DNA of 64,000 bases. It comes from Mucilaginibacter_A sp050954285 (GTDB taxonomy: Bacteria > Bacteroidota > Bacteroidia > Sphingobacteriales > Sphingobacteriaceae). Where the stretch lies: NCBI GenBank assembly GCA_050954285.1, contig JBPBPL010000013.1, positions 103,995-167,994 on the forward strand. Direction: 5' to 3'. The notes under the pieces were generated by a model. That model saw only the letters and a list, made by a program, of their open reading frames with translations, was not told the origin of the DNA and did not search any database. Position 1 is the first letter of the stretch; each line of letters starts with the position of its first letter. This document shows positions 8,894-17,859 of this stretch, piece by piece. Position numbers and translations under genes: made by a program.

Positions 8894-9325
8894 ATGTTTG
8901 ATCAAATCCTTCAATTAGTAAAAGACCATTTCGGTAACGATCCACAGGCATCAGCCGCTATACCAGCCGGACAAGAAGATGCCGTGCACCAAGAAATTGC
9001 AACACATATTAATGATGGTTTACAAAACCAGGCTTCAGCACAAGGTGGCGCAGGCGGTTTGTTGTCCATGTTAACCGGTAGCATGGCTTCAGGAAGCCCA
9101 ATCACGAGTGCAATAGAAGGTGGCTTGGCCAGTAGCTTAGGTAGTAAATTTGGTTTGCCACCTATGGCAACCGGTGCAATTGCTGCGGCTTTACCGGGTT
9201 TACTGCAAAAATTTGCTCATAAAGCTAATGATCCTAACGATTCGAGCATTACACCAGATAGCATTACCAGTTCTTTGGGCGGCGGTGGCGGCCTTGGCGG
9301 AATGCTGGGCGGGATGTTTAAATAA
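8894..9325 (+). CDS. DUF937 domain protein
   Basis: A 143-residue protein with a helical N-terminus (MFDQILQLVKDHFG) and a central Gly/Ser/Ala-rich helical part. The C-terminus is Gly-rich, ending in GGGGGLGGMLGGMFK. This fits the DUF937 family, small bacterial proteins of unknown function, some with the YidB-type fold. There is no signal peptide. It sits behind the YsnF pair but has its own upstream gap and its own terminator, so it is a separate transcript. Confidence 0.8.
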   Translation: MFDQILQLVKDHFGNDPQASAAIPAGQEDAVHQEIATHINDGLQNQASAQGGAGGLLSMLTGSMASGSPITSAIEGGLASSLGSKFGLPPMATGAIAAALPGLLQKFAHKANDPNDSSITPDSITSSLGGGGGLGGMLGGMFK

Positions 9326-9339
9326 GTTAGTAATTAGGT

Positions 9340-9375
9340 TAGCCATCAGCTTTGTATAAAGCTGATGGCTATTTT
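9340..9375 (+). terminator. Rho-independent terminator
   Basis: Perfect 14-bp stem (TAGCCATCAGCTTT and its complement) around a GTAT loop, followed by TTTTG. It ends the DUF937 gene. Confidence 0.85.
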
Positions 9376-9488
9376 GTTTAAAATACTTTCTTAAATGCGA
9401 GAAAATTAAAACATCCTATCTTTTCAGTCTGCTACAATACCTTTGGTAACATTTTTAAAAAATATAGGTGCAATTTTTTACTTCACAC

Positions 9489-11903
9489 CTATTCACTTCT
9501 TAAACTTTTCACCGGGTTGGCCAGTGCTGCTTTTATCGCATGAAAACTGATAGTTGCCAGAGCGATAAAGATGGCAAGCAGTGCTGATAAAACAAAAATC
9601 CACCAGCTGATTGTGATACGGTAAGCAAAATCCTGTAGCCAGTTGTGCATTGCCCAAAAAGCTAATGGGAAAGCGATCAGGCAAGCAATCAGTACCAGCT
9701 TCAAAAAATCTTTCGAAAGAATGTTTACTACCTGCAATATGCTGGCCCCTAAAACTTTACGGATACCAATTTCTTTAGTGCGCTGCTCGGTGGTATAAAT
9801 AACCAAACCATACAAACCGAGGCACGCCACCAGAATGGTTAAGACAGCAAAAATGTTAAGGATGCGGCCTGTTTTAGTTTCTGCTAAATAAGTTTTGTTG
9901 TACAGATCATCCATAAAAACATAGGTAAAAGGTTCATCGGTATTGAATGTTTGCCATTTCTTCTTCATGGTTGAAAGTAAGCCTGAAAGATTACCGGTTT
10001 TTACTTTAATAATCAATCCCCATTCAGGGTTCAGTACCATCAATAAAGGTGTAATTGGTTCATGTAAAGATTTGAAGTTAAAGTCTTTAACTATTCCAAT
10101 TACTGTGTAAGCTCTGTTTGTATGGTTTGCGCTGTTTTTCTGGGCGATGATGCGTTGTCCGATTGGATCATTACCGAGATTAAATGCTTTTGCTGCAGTT
10201 TCGTTAATTACCACACTGGAAGAATCGGTTGAAAAAGATTTGGAAAAGTTTCTTCCCGAAGCCAGTTTCATCCCTAACGTTGGAATGTACTGCTCGTCTA
10301 CATCGTAGCGTAACACCTTCATCACCTGGTTTTCTTTACCTTCGGTATAAAACATGGCGTTGTTATTATTGCTTGGTCCGGCAGGCTTATACCCAGAAAT
10401 TGTAGCGTTGACGACCTGCGGATCTTTCAAAATTTCCTGCTTAAAAACAGCTTCATTTTTGCCCAATGCCCATGAATTTGGTAATACCAGCAGCTGTTCT
10501 TTCTCATAACCTAATTGTTTGTTTTGGATAAATTTCATCTGCTGATAAACTACCATTGTGCTGATAATCAATATTACAGAGATAAAAAACTGGAAAACCA
10601 CTAAACTGCTACGCAAACCAAAACTTTGATTATTGTTAGTTATTTTTCCTTTAATAATTGCTATTGGCTGGAAAGAGGAAATGTAAAATGCAGGATAAAT
10701 GCCGGCCAGTAATCCAACTAAAACCCCTATCAAAAGAAAACTCAAAAGTGGTTTGATCTGGTATCCGAAGTGAAGTTCTTTTCCGGATAAATCATTAAAA
10801 ACAGGTAATGAAAACAGCACCAAAAAATAAGCGATAAACAAAGCAATGAAAGCGAGCAGGACAGATTCGAGCAGAAACTGTTTAACCAGCTTGCTTTGAT
10901 TAGAACCCATTACTTTGCGTACACCAACTTCTTTTGCCCGTTTGGATGCGCTTGCTGTTGATAAATTGATGAAGTTGATGCAAGCGATTAGCAAGATAAA
11001 CAGGCCAATAGCGCCGAAAATATAAACATATTTGATATTTCCGCTGGGAGACAATTCAAAATTAGACTCCGAATGTAGATGTATACTGGTTAAAGGTTGC
11101 AGGGCGAAGCCTAAATCGTTGCCTTTGGTACGAAACTGCAACAAACTCATACCCATAGTTTGTGCAATTTGTGGTCCCATATATTTCTCTACCGTTTGCG
11201 GCAATTTTGCTTCCAGCTTTTTGTAATCGTAACCATTTTTTAAAACCAGGTAAGTGAAAAAATTAGAAGTCATCCAAGTAGGCGTTTTTGCTTCGGGTAA
11301 AGTTGCCATGGATCCAAACAAATCGAAATGGAAATGAGAATTAGTGGGAATCTTTTCGATCACACCAGTCACTTTTAGCAAAGCGTTTTTGTTGAAGGTA
11401 AGTGTTTTGCCAATCGGATCTTCCTGCCCAAAATATTTTTGAGCCATTTCCTGCGTAATTACAACTGTATTGGCTTGCTGCAAAGCTGTATTGGCATCGC
11501 CTTTTAAAAAAGGTAGTGTAAAAACAGTAAAGAAGTTTGCATCTACAAAAGCCAACGCATCCGTTTTAAAAGTTTTATTTTGATAAGTAACGGTTGGTGT
11601 ACCATCCACATGCAGGCGTGTTGCTTGCTCCACTTCGGGGTAATCATTTTTGATAGTTTGCGCTACGGGCGGCATTACGTTGGCTTCAAATATTTTTCCA
11701 CCGTTGATATTTGCTTTAAAAACCACCCGCACAATCTGATCCGCTTTGGTATTGAAACGATCATAACTTAACTCATCCTGCACAAAAAGCATGATGACAA
11801 AACAAACCGCAATACCAATCGATAAGCCGAATAAATTAATGGCAGCGAAACTTTTGTTACGCCAAAAATTTCGAAAGGCGATTTTAAAATTATTTTTGAA
11901 CAT
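9489..11903 (-). CDS. MacB/FtsX-type ABC transporter permease 1
   Basis: An 804-residue membrane protein of the Bacteroidota long-permease type. It has one N-terminal transmembrane segment (about 20-42), a MacB periplasmic core domain (about 43-245) and a first FtsX block with three helices (about 285-420). A second N-terminal-like helix and periplasmic domain (about 430-680) and a last FtsX block (about 685-800) follow. The conserved KEVGVRKVMGS and KEIGIRKVLGA motifs after the transmembrane helices are present. It is intact and lies 98 bp behind the homologous permease gene at 12002-14464. It probably exports a drug, peptide or lipid substrate together with the ATPases, adaptor and TolC of this locus. 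Confidence 0.9.
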   Translation of the reverse strand: MFKNNFKIAFRNFWRNKSFAAINLFGLSIGIAVCFVIMLFVQDELSYDRFNTKADQIVRVVFKANINGGKIFEANVMPPVAQTIKNDYPEVEQATRLHVDGTPTVTYQNKTFKTDALAFVDANFFTVFTLPFLKGDANTALQQANTVVITQEMAQKYFGQEDPIGKTLTFNKNALLKVTGVIEKIPTNSHFHFDLFGSMATLPEAKTPTWMTSNFFTYLVLKNGYDYKKLEAKLPQTVEKYMGPQIAQTMGMSLLQFRTKGNDLGFALQPLTSIHLHSESNFELSPSGNIKYVYIFGAIGLFILLIACINFINLSTASASKRAKEVGVRKVMGSNQSKLVKQFLLESVLLAFIALFIAYFLVLFSLPVFNDLSGKELHFGYQIKPLLSFLLIGVLVGLLAGIYPAFYISSFQPIAIIKGKITNNNQSFGLRSSLVVFQFFISVILIISTMVVYQQMKFIQNKQLGYEKEQLLVLPNSWALGKNEAVFKQEILKDPQVVNATISGYKPAGPSNNNNAMFYTEGKENQVMKVLRYDVDEQYIPTLGMKLASGRNFSKSFSTDSSSVVINETAAKAFNLGNDPIGQRIIAQKNSANHTNRAYTVIGIVKDFNFKSLHEPITPLLMVLNPEWGLIIKVKTGNLSGLLSTMKKKWQTFNTDEPFTYVFMDDLYNKTYLAETKTGRILNIFAVLTILVACLGLYGLVIYTTEQRTKEIGIRKVLGASILQVVNILSKDFLKLVLIACLIAFPLAFWAMHNWLQDFAYRITISWWIFVLSALLAIFIALATISFHAIKAALANPVKSLRSE

Positions 11904-11922
11904 AGTTTTATCTTTAAGCTGA

Positions 11923-11936
11923 ATGCTTCTTTTATC
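11923..11936 (+). repeat. Dispersed element (TTC type)
   Basis: ATGCTTCTTTTATC with tail TATAAATTTC, in the 98-bp gap between the two permease genes, about 20 bp upstream of a start codon. Confidence 0.75.
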
Positions 11937-12001
11937 GGTATAAATTTCGCTCTGTCTAATTTTTTCCAGGAGCAGGAACTAAGTATTTGGGGTGAAGGAT
12001 A

Positions 12002-14464
12002 TCACTCCACCTTTAAACTTTTTACCGGGTTGGCCAATGCTGCTTTTATCGCCTGAAAACTTACCGTTGCCAAAGCAATTACAATTGCAATTATTGATGA
12101 TAAACCAAAAATCCACCAGCTAATTTCAATGCGGTAAGCGAAACTCTGCAGCCAGCTGTGCATCACCCACCAGGCAATTGGAAACGCCAGTACGCTTGCC
12201 AGTAAAACTAATTTGATAAAATCTTTAGAAACCAATAGTACGATGCCCGAAATGCTGGAACCCAACACCTTGCGGATGCCAATTTCTTTGGTACGCTGTA
12301 CCATTACAATCATGGCCATTGCCAGCAAACCGATACAGGAAATCAGGATGGCCAAAATGGCTCCGCTGATAAACATATTACTCAGGCTGCGCTCGCTGCG
12401 GTATTGCCGTTCTGTGTTTTCACTGAGCCAGGATGCTTTAAAGTCGGCATTTGGATACAAGGATTTCCATGCTGTTTTTACCTGCTCAAAACTTTGAACC
12501 AGATTTGTAGATTTTACTCGGATGAAAATGTATTCAATTGGTTTATTTACATCCAGCACTAAACTTAACGGCTCAATATTTTCTTTAAGCGATTGGAAAT
12601 TGTAATCCTTAATAATTCCAACTACCTGCATCGGCTGTTTGTCGCCTTCTACAGGTAAAAATTGGCCAAGCACATTTTTACCGCCTAACTGCCTTGCCAT
12701 TTGCTCGTTTATAACCAGCGCATTGGTATCGGTAGAAAAAGTTTTGGAGAAATCCCGTCCTTGTAATAGTTTGATATCCAGTGTTTTAAAAAAATCATAA
12801 TCAACCTGCTGCATGTTCGTAGAAATACTATGTCCTTTATAGTCAAAAGATATGGATTGCGACGAGCGGTGTCCATCATTACCCAAACCAATATTGCTGT
12901 GCGCGCCCGTAATACCGATAATTCCTGGCTGATTGTTCAGTTTGTCCCGCATCAATTGCAAAGCCTGCTGACCAGCAACATTTATATTTTTGGTATTCGT
13001 TTCGGCAAGCATTACGTCTACCGTTAGCGGAATGCTGATTACCTCAGTACGGTTAAAACCCAAAGGTGCATTTTGCAGATAGCGCATTTGCCGCCAAGTG
13101 ATCAAGGTGCAGATAATCAGCAATGTAGAGAGCGAAAATTGTATCACCAGCAAAATATTCCTCACTTGGCTCGGTTTCGTGGTATTTACTTTTCCTTTCA
13201 AAACCTGCACCGTTTTATAGCGTAACATTAGCCAGGCCGGGTAAAAACCAGAAAGTAGAGTAATGCTGACAAATAAAATTGCAGCAATAATAAATTCTTT
13301 CGGCTTTAGTAAAGTTTGCAGTTCGATCTGGCTTTTAAACATCAGTTTAAAACCGGGCAGGAGCAAGGAAGAAACTGTTAAGCCAAGCACTAAGGCAATC
13401 AAACAAACCAATGCCGTTTCGATGCAAAACTGCGTAATCAGCTGAATTTTGCCTGCACCTAACGTTTTGCGCACACCAATTTCGCGTGCCCGGTTAAAGG
13501 CTCTGGCAATGTTTAGGTTAATAAAATTGATACAGGCAATTAGTAATATAAACGTGCTGATGGCCAACAAAGTAAGCACGTACGATTTGTTGATCGTTCT
13601 GAAATCAAGTCCGCTAATTTCTGTATTAAAGTGAATAGCCTTTAACGGCAGCAGGTTAATGGTGAAAACCTGGCCATTCAAATCAGGATGCGCACCATCC
13701 CGTTTTAGTTCTTCAATGCTTTTTTCAAAGTGATTATTAGCAAAAGGAATCAGCTTTTTTTCAAACTCCTGTGCGTTTGTACCGTCGTTTAATTGTACAT
13801 AAACCGAGTGATTGCCTCGATCCCATTTATCAAGATTTAATTGATAATCGCGGTAATTTTCAAACCGAACGAACAGATCAAACTGCAGGCTGGAGTTCCA
13901 GGGCATCTCCTCCGCAACAGCACTTACAGTAAAATTTTTAAAGCCATTGCCGCCAAAATTGAGTTCGATGGTTTTGCCGATTGGATTTTCATCACCAAAA
14001 ATAGCGTTTGCAGTAGGTTTATTGAGCACCACATCATGCTGATCGTGCAACATGGTTTGCACATTGCCCTGCGAGAGTTTTAAGGCAAAGATTTTAGCAA
14101 TATCCTGATCTACAAAATTTACCGAACGATCGATCTCTTTATTTTTGTACCGGATAAGTGCACCACCGTTTCCAATCCTCGAAATAGCTTTAATTCCCGG
14201 ATATTCAGCTTTTAGTGCAGTTGTAATCGGCTCTGGCATTGGCGTATCTTTGCTGGTGCCGTTTGCATTATTTCGGGTAAAATAAACCTGATAAATATTT
14301 TTAAGGTTTGGGTTGAAGTTATCAAATGAGAACTCAAAATCTACCGTTAAAAGAAGCATTACCGAGCAGGCAACTGCCACGCTTAAACCAACAATATTAA
14401 TCAGGTTAAAAACTTTTCCTTTCAATAAGTTACGCCACGCAACTTTAATATTATTTTTAAACAT
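12002..14464 (-). CDS. MacB/FtsX-type ABC transporter permease 2
   Basis: An 820-residue paralogue of the neighbouring permease with the same order of domains: N-terminal helix, periplasmic core, FtsX block (REIGVRKTLGA), second periplasmic domain and a C-terminal FtsX block (KEIGIRKVLGS). The last 20 residues, including IKAALANPVKSL, are almost identical to those of permeases 1 and 3, which points to duplication. It is intact. There is no regulator-site pair directly upstream, so it may be read through from the small gene at 14600-14884, 135 bp away. Confidence 0.9.
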   Translation of the reverse strand: MFKNNIKVAWRNLLKGKVFNLINIVGLSVAVACSVMLLLTVDFEFSFDNFNPNLKNIYQVYFTRNNANGTSKDTPMPEPITTALKAEYPGIKAISRIGNGGALIRYKNKEIDRSVNFVDQDIAKIFALKLSQGNVQTMLHDQHDVVLNKPTANAIFGDENPIGKTIELNFGGNGFKNFTVSAVAEEMPWNSSLQFDLFVRFENYRDYQLNLDKWDRGNHSVYVQLNDGTNAQEFEKKLIPFANNHFEKSIEELKRDGAHPDLNGQVFTINLLPLKAIHFNTEISGLDFRTINKSYVLTLLAISTFILLIACINFINLNIARAFNRAREIGVRKTLGAGKIQLITQFCIETALVCLIALVLGLTVSSLLLPGFKLMFKSQIELQTLLKPKEFIIAAILFVSITLLSGFYPAWLMLRYKTVQVLKGKVNTTKPSQVRNILLVIQFSLSTLLIICTLITWRQMRYLQNAPLGFNRTEVISIPLTVDVMLAETNTKNINVAGQQALQLMRDKLNNQPGIIGITGAHSNIGLGNDGHRSSQSISFDYKGHSISTNMQQVDYDFFKTLDIKLLQGRDFSKTFSTDTNALVINEQMARQLGGKNVLGQFLPVEGDKQPMQVVGIIKDYNFQSLKENIEPLSLVLDVNKPIEYIFIRVKSTNLVQSFEQVKTAWKSLYPNADFKASWLSENTERQYRSERSLSNMFISGAILAILISCIGLLAMAMIVMVQRTKEIGIRKVLGSSISGIVLLVSKDFIKLVLLASVLAFPIAWWVMHSWLQSFAYRIEISWWIFGLSSIIAIVIALATVSFQAIKAALANPVKSLKVE

Positions 14465-14599
14465 GCTTTGAGCTTTTGCTGTAAGCTTTTTGCCATCAGC
14501 GGATATATATTCGGTTTTAACTATAAAATATTGATAATCAGTTTTTTGTAAAGTTTACCATTTAAGTGGTTTAGCTATTCAACTGATTGCTGAAAGCTT

Positions 14600-14884
14600 T
14601 TATTTACCCATTTTATGCGGCGCCGGCGGAGTGGGAGGCGGAATGATTCCTAATGAGTCGGTAATGCTTTTCACAATGGCATCCTTTTGTTTTTTGTTCA
14701 TGCCAACTACTTGAAAAGTATGATCATAATATTGGCTTTTCCCGGCTTTACTGCTGCTGATGGTGAGATGCAAAGTTTTGCCGTCATCTTTAACCGTTTG
14801 CTTCACATCCGAGCAGGAAGTTTGCGTTTGAGCAGAAGCACATAAAGAAAAAGTTGATAAAAAAAGTATCGATAGTATTTTCAT
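14600..14884 (-). CDS. Small secreted protein, unknown function
   Basis: A 94-residue product with a signal peptide (cleavage near ASAQ). A short mature domain contains a single Cys, and the tail is Pro-rich (IIPPPTPPAPHK). I do not recognise a family. A tandem regulator-site pair and a GGYAT box lie directly upstream, and the permease genes follow on the same strand. It may therefore be a regulated accessory protein of the export system, or simply the first gene of the permease transcript. Confidence 0.65.
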   Translation of the reverse strand: MKILSILFLSTFSLCASAQTQTSCSDVKQTVKDDGKTLHLTISSSKAGKSQYYDHTFQVVGMNKKQKDAIVKSITDSLGIIPPPTPPAPHKMGK

Positions 14885-14916
14885 AATTTTAATTTAAAAG
14901 AAGGTTAATCAAATTT

Positions 14917-14923
14917 ATGCCGG
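14917..14923 (-). promoter_or_regulatory. Putative -24-like GGYAT box
   Basis: Minus-strand CCGGCAT. Its GG lies 54 bp from the edge of the regulator-site pair at 14975, the same distance as at the other minus-strand sites. No clear -12 box was seen. Confidence 0.35.
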
Positions 14924-14974
14924 TTATTTATTATGCTTTATAACAAGTATTTATGTTGTATAAGCTTGTTTTCT

Positions 14975-15013
14975 TGTTCGGTTCCGATACAGCTTCTGTG
15001 CTGTTCCGATACA
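14975..15013. promoter_or_regulatory. Tandem regulator-site pair 2 (putative UAS)
   Basis: TGTTCGGTTCCGATACA (14975-14991) and TGTGCTGTTCCGATACA (14997-15013), spaced 22 bp, 91 bp upstream of the small secreted-protein gene. Confidence 0.65.
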
Positions 15014-15022
15014 GGTTTTAAG

Positions 15023-15280
15023 TCAAAACTCTGGTAAACATTTTAAACCAGTTGTTATCTGTAAAAGCAACGTTTTCTGATTCGTAAAAAGACTTTGTTT
15101 CTCCGCCGAGTTGCCGCCCGTAATGGTGATGCTGCCACCCGAAGTTTTAACATTCACGTTTTTGATGGCCGCACCGGTAAAGGATTTATTAAGATAAGGT
15201 TGCTACTCATTGTTTTGTGCCGAAGCCATTAATCCCTGGCTCAGCAGAAATAAAAAAATACTGGTTTTAAAAGTTTTCAT
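15023..15280 (-). pseudogene. Broken DUF4097-type (adhesin-like) gene
   Basis: Translation from the ATG at 15280 gives a good signal peptide ending near ASAQ, then NNE and an in-frame TAG. The frame continues with QPYLNKSFTGAAIKNVNV and TSGGSITITGG, the typical mature N-terminus of DUF4097 beta-repeat proteins of Sphingobacteriaceae. After about 85 codons the frame ends, so most of the family's length is missing. The gene is thus broken by both a nonsense codon and a 3' truncation. It lies between the adaptor-ATPase pair and the permeases. It still has its own regulator-site pair (15478-15516) and GGYAT box, which suggests it was a regulated member of this locus. Confidence 0.7.
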
Positions 15281-15419
15281 ATGGTTTTGGTTTTAAGGTT
15301 CTGGATCGAAAGAGCCCACCATGATCCTCTCCCGGAGGAGAGGAATTCTGGCTTCATTTAACATCTAACTTGTATAAAGAACGACAACTTGCTATTGTAT
15401 TTTTATACTTACACGTACA

Positions 15420-15426
15420 ATACCAG
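15420..15426 (-). promoter_or_regulatory. Putative -24-like GGYAT box
   Basis: Minus-strand CTGGTAT, with the GG 54 bp from the regulator-site pair at 15478 and upstream of the DUF4097 pseudogene. Confidence 0.35.
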
Positions 15427-15477
15427 AAATTTAAAATTCTAATAATCAATAGGTTGTTGTTTTAGATAGACGCTGGC

Positions 15478-15516
15478 TGTTCGGTATTGTTACAAAGTTT
15501 GTCCGGTATTGAATAA
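15478..15516. promoter_or_regulatory. Tandem regulator-site pair 3 (putative UAS)
   Basis: TGTTCGGTATTGTTACA (15478-15494) and TGTCCGGTATTGAATAA (15500-15516), spaced 22 bp, upstream of the DUF4097 pseudogene. Confidence 0.6.
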
Positions 15517-15561
15517 GTAAAATTTACATTAGCTGTTGGTTAGCATCATACAGCAACTTAG

Positions 15562-15617
15562 ATACTTCTTTTATTAATAAACTTTCAATCTAGGTTGAGA
15601 CCGATACTTCTTTTACC
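15562..15617 (+). repeat. Two dispersed elements in tandem (TTC type)
   Basis: ATACTTCTTTTATT (15562-15575) and ATACTTCTTTTACC (15604-15617), direct repeats 42 bp apart, both with an A/T tail. They lie just after the stop codon of the second ATPase gene. Confidence 0.65.
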
Positions 15618-15665
15618 GTTGTAATTTAAGTTAACAACTGATTACTGGAACCTGATGGCTTTGCC

Positions 15666-16343
15666 TTACACCAGCAAATTTTCTGTAACCGTTTGCCCGT
15701 CCAGCATCCGGATAATGCGGTGGCTGTAACGTGCGTCGTGTTCCGAGTGCGTCACCATCACAATGGTGGTGCCTTGCTCATTCAGTTCGGTTAAAAGCTG
15801 CATTACTTCATTACCATTAGAGGAATCCAGGTTGCCGGTTGGCTCATCGGCTAAAATCAGTTTTGGATTGTTTACCACCGCACGTGCTACGGCTACACGC
15901 TGCTGTTGTCCGCCCGAAAGCTGCTGCGGAAAGTGATTGCGGCGGTGCATGATCTGCATTTTATCCAGCACCACGTCCACCCGTCTTTTACGTTCAGCAC
16001 TATCCACGCCCAGGTAAATCAACGGTAATTCCACGTTTTCAAAAACGGTTAGCTCATCAATCAGATTAAAACTTTGAAACACAAAACCAATGTTTCGCTT
16101 GCGCAAGTCAGAACGTTTGCGCTCGTTAAAATGTGCTACTTCAATTCCGTTAAACATAAAACTTCCGCCATCCGGATCGTCCAGCAACCCTAAAATATTG
16201 AGCAGGGTAGATTTCCCACAACCCGAAGGGCCCATCACGGCCACAAATTCACCGTCGTTTACATGAATGGTTAGTTTGTTTAGTGCCGAAGTTTCAATGT
16301 CTTCGGTGCGGTAAATTTTTTCTAAGTCTGTAATTTTTATCAT
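15666..16343 (-). CDS. ABC transporter ATP-binding protein (MacB type)
   Basis: A 225-residue nucleotide-binding subunit: Walker A GPSGCGKST (about 38-46), signature LSGGQQQRV (about 142-150), Walker B LILADEP, and the H-loop in VTHSEHDARY. It belongs to the same class as the ATPase at 6394-7053. It lies 52 bp behind the adaptor gene on the same strand, so the two are one transcript. With the membrane-fusion protein, permeases and TolC it completes a MacAB-TolC-like export system spanning the envelope. Confidence 0.93.
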   Translation of the reverse strand: MIKITDLEKIYRTEDIETSALNKLTIHVNDGEFVAVMGPSGCGKSTLLNILGLLDDPDGGSFMFNGIEVAHFNERKRSDLRKRNIGFVFQSFNLIDELTVFENVELPLIYLGVDSAERKRRVDVVLDKMQIMHRRNHFPQQLSGGQQQRVAVARAVVNNPKLILADEPTGNLDSSNGNEVMQLLTELNEQGTTIVMVTHSEHDARYSHRIIRMLDGQTVTENLLV

Positions 16344-16395
16344 TGTATTCGACTTTGTTTCGATGATTGTTTCTTAATCAATTAATATTTTCTTG

Positions 16396-17646
16396 TCACT
16401 TCCTCAACACTAATTCCTGCATGTTTCCATAATTTTCGTAACTGCTTGTTACCACTTTATCACCGGGTTTCAAGCCTTGCAAAATCTCATAATAATCCGG
16501 GTTTTGCCGCCCCAATTGTACATCAACTTTGTAAGCCGTTTTACCATCTTCGCTTACTTTAAAAATCCAGTTACCACCGGTTTGCTGGTAAAAACCGCCT
16601 TTGGCCAATAATAAAGCCTTGGTTTCATCGCCTAAAGCCAATCGGATCTGCAACGTTTGCCCGCGACGGATGCCTTCCGGAACTTTCCCAATAAACTCCA
16701 TATCTACCTGAAAACGGCCATTCGTTACCTGAGTAAAAACCTTTTTAATTTTCAGTTTATAGGTTTTGTCGGAGAAATCGAAATCGCCTGTCAAACCTGT
16801 AAAAATGCGCGAAATGTAATGTTCATCCACATCAACCCGAACTTTAAATCCACTTAAAACATCAATCTGACCCAAACGCTCGCCCTGGTGTTTGTTCTGA
16901 CCTATTTCCGCATCCAATGAAGTAAGCTGACCATCAACCGGTGCCCGAACGATCAAATCGCCCACTTTTTGCCGCATCACAGCCAAAGCATTTTGGGTGC
17001 GGTCGTAAGATTGCTTAGCCTGATCAACTTCTTGCTTGGTAGAAACCGAATCCTGTTTTAAAATCTGCAGCGTGAGTTTTTTGCGCTTCACCTGATAATC
17101 ATAAGCAATAGAAGATTGCTTAAACTCTTGTAAACCAATGGCTTTTTGCTCATATAAATGCTTGTTTAACAGATATAAACGTTCGGCTTCCTTAAAAGCA
17201 TTGTCCACATCGGCCATCTGGTTGAGCTTACTGATGGTGTTTTGTTGGGCAGCGTTGCGGGAAATCTGCATCTGGGTAAGCAGGTTAAAAACTGAAGTTT
17301 CCTGGTTCACCAAACTCAATTCCAGATCGGTATTGGCCAGTTTCATAATTGGGTCGCCTTTTTTCATGATCGTGCCGTCTTCCACAAATTTCTGGTCCAC
17401 ACGGCCGCCTTCGTTCGCATCCAAATAGATAGTCGTGATTGGCATCACAACGCCGTTAACCGGTATAAACTCCTGAAACGGGCCGTTCTTAACTTCGCTG
17501 ATGGTAATGCGCTCGGTATCAACGTTTAATTTAGATTTTCTGGAAGTAAAATAGCTGCTACCGATTAATACAACCAATGCAGTAATGCCGCCGATGGTTA
17601 AAATTCGTTTGGTTGTCCACTTTTTTCGCTCGATAACTCTGTCCAC
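16396..17646 (-). CDS. Membrane-fusion (HlyD/MacA-type) adaptor protein
   Basis: A 416-residue periplasmic adaptor. It has an N-terminal transmembrane anchor (about 13-31), a biotinyl/lipoyl-like half (DANEGGRVDQKFVEDGTIMK), a long coiled-coil hairpin (about 105-225), then the second lipoyl half (LIVRAPVDGQLTSL) and beta-barrel domains. The start is a GTG at 17646; no ATG is available nearby in frame. A copy of the dispersed element ends 2 bp before the GTG. It is the first gene of the adaptor-ATPase transcript, with a regulator-site pair at 17768-17806. Confidence 0.9.
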   Translation of the reverse strand: MDRVIERKKWTTKRILTIGGITALVVLIGSSYFTSRKSKLNVDTERITISEVKNGPFQEFIPVNGVVMPITTIYLDANEGGRVDQKFVEDGTIMKKGDPIMKLANTDLELSLVNQETSVFNLLTQMQISRNAAQQNTISKLNQMADVDNAFKEAERLYLLNKHLYEQKAIGLQEFKQSSIAYDYQVKRKKLTLQILKQDSVSTKQEVDQAKQSYDRTQNALAVMRQKVGDLIVRAPVDGQLTSLDAEIGQNKHQGERLGQIDVLSGFKVRVDVDEHYISRIFTGLTGDFDFSDKTYKLKIKKVFTQVTNGRFQVDMEFIGKVPEGIRRGQTLQIRLALGDETKALLLAKGGFYQQTGGNWIFKVSEDGKTAYKVDVQLGRQNPDYYEILQGLKPGDKVVTSSYENYGNMQELVLRK

Positions 17647-17647
17647 A

Positions 17648-17661
17648 ATGCTTCTTTTATA
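17648..17661 (+). repeat. Dispersed element at adaptor start (TTC type)
   Basis: ATGCTTCTTTTATA on the plus strand, abutting the GTG start codon of the minus-strand adaptor gene. Confidence 0.7.
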
Positions 17662-17706
17662 AGGTATTTTTTGGGTTCGATTTTTTGCTGAATCAATAGG
17701 AAAACC

Positions 17707-17716
17707 TATGCCATAT
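17707..17716 (-). promoter_or_regulatory. Putative -24-like GGYAT box
   Basis: Minus-strand ATATGGCATA, with the GG 56 bp from the regulator-site pair. The position expected for -12 reads TTTTCC rather than TTGC. It would give a leader of about 40 nt for the adaptor gene. Confidence 0.4.
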
Positions 17717-17748
17717 CAGTTAACTTACTGGTAAACAAGTTTTTATGC

Positions 17749-17762
17749 GGTAAAAGAAGTAT
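17749..17762 (-). repeat. Dispersed element (TTC type)
   Basis: GGTAAAAGAAGTAT on the plus strand. Read on the minus strand, it carries the tail GCATAAAAAC. It lies between the regulator-site pair and the GGYAT box. Confidence 0.7.
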
Positions 17763-17767
17763 GGCTT

Positions 17768-17806
17768 TGTGCGTTTGTATTACAAATAGTGTTCGGTATT
17801 GATACA
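17768..17806. promoter_or_regulatory. Tandem regulator-site pair 4 (putative UAS)
   Basis: TGTGCGTTTGTATTACA (17768-17784) and TGTTCGGTATTGATACA (17790-17806), spaced 22 bp, assigned to the adaptor-ATPase transcript on the minus strand. Confidence 0.6.
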
Positions 17807-17859
17807 GCTTTAAATCAATTTTAGCATGAGGATTTTTACTCGCAGAAACTGGTTAAACC

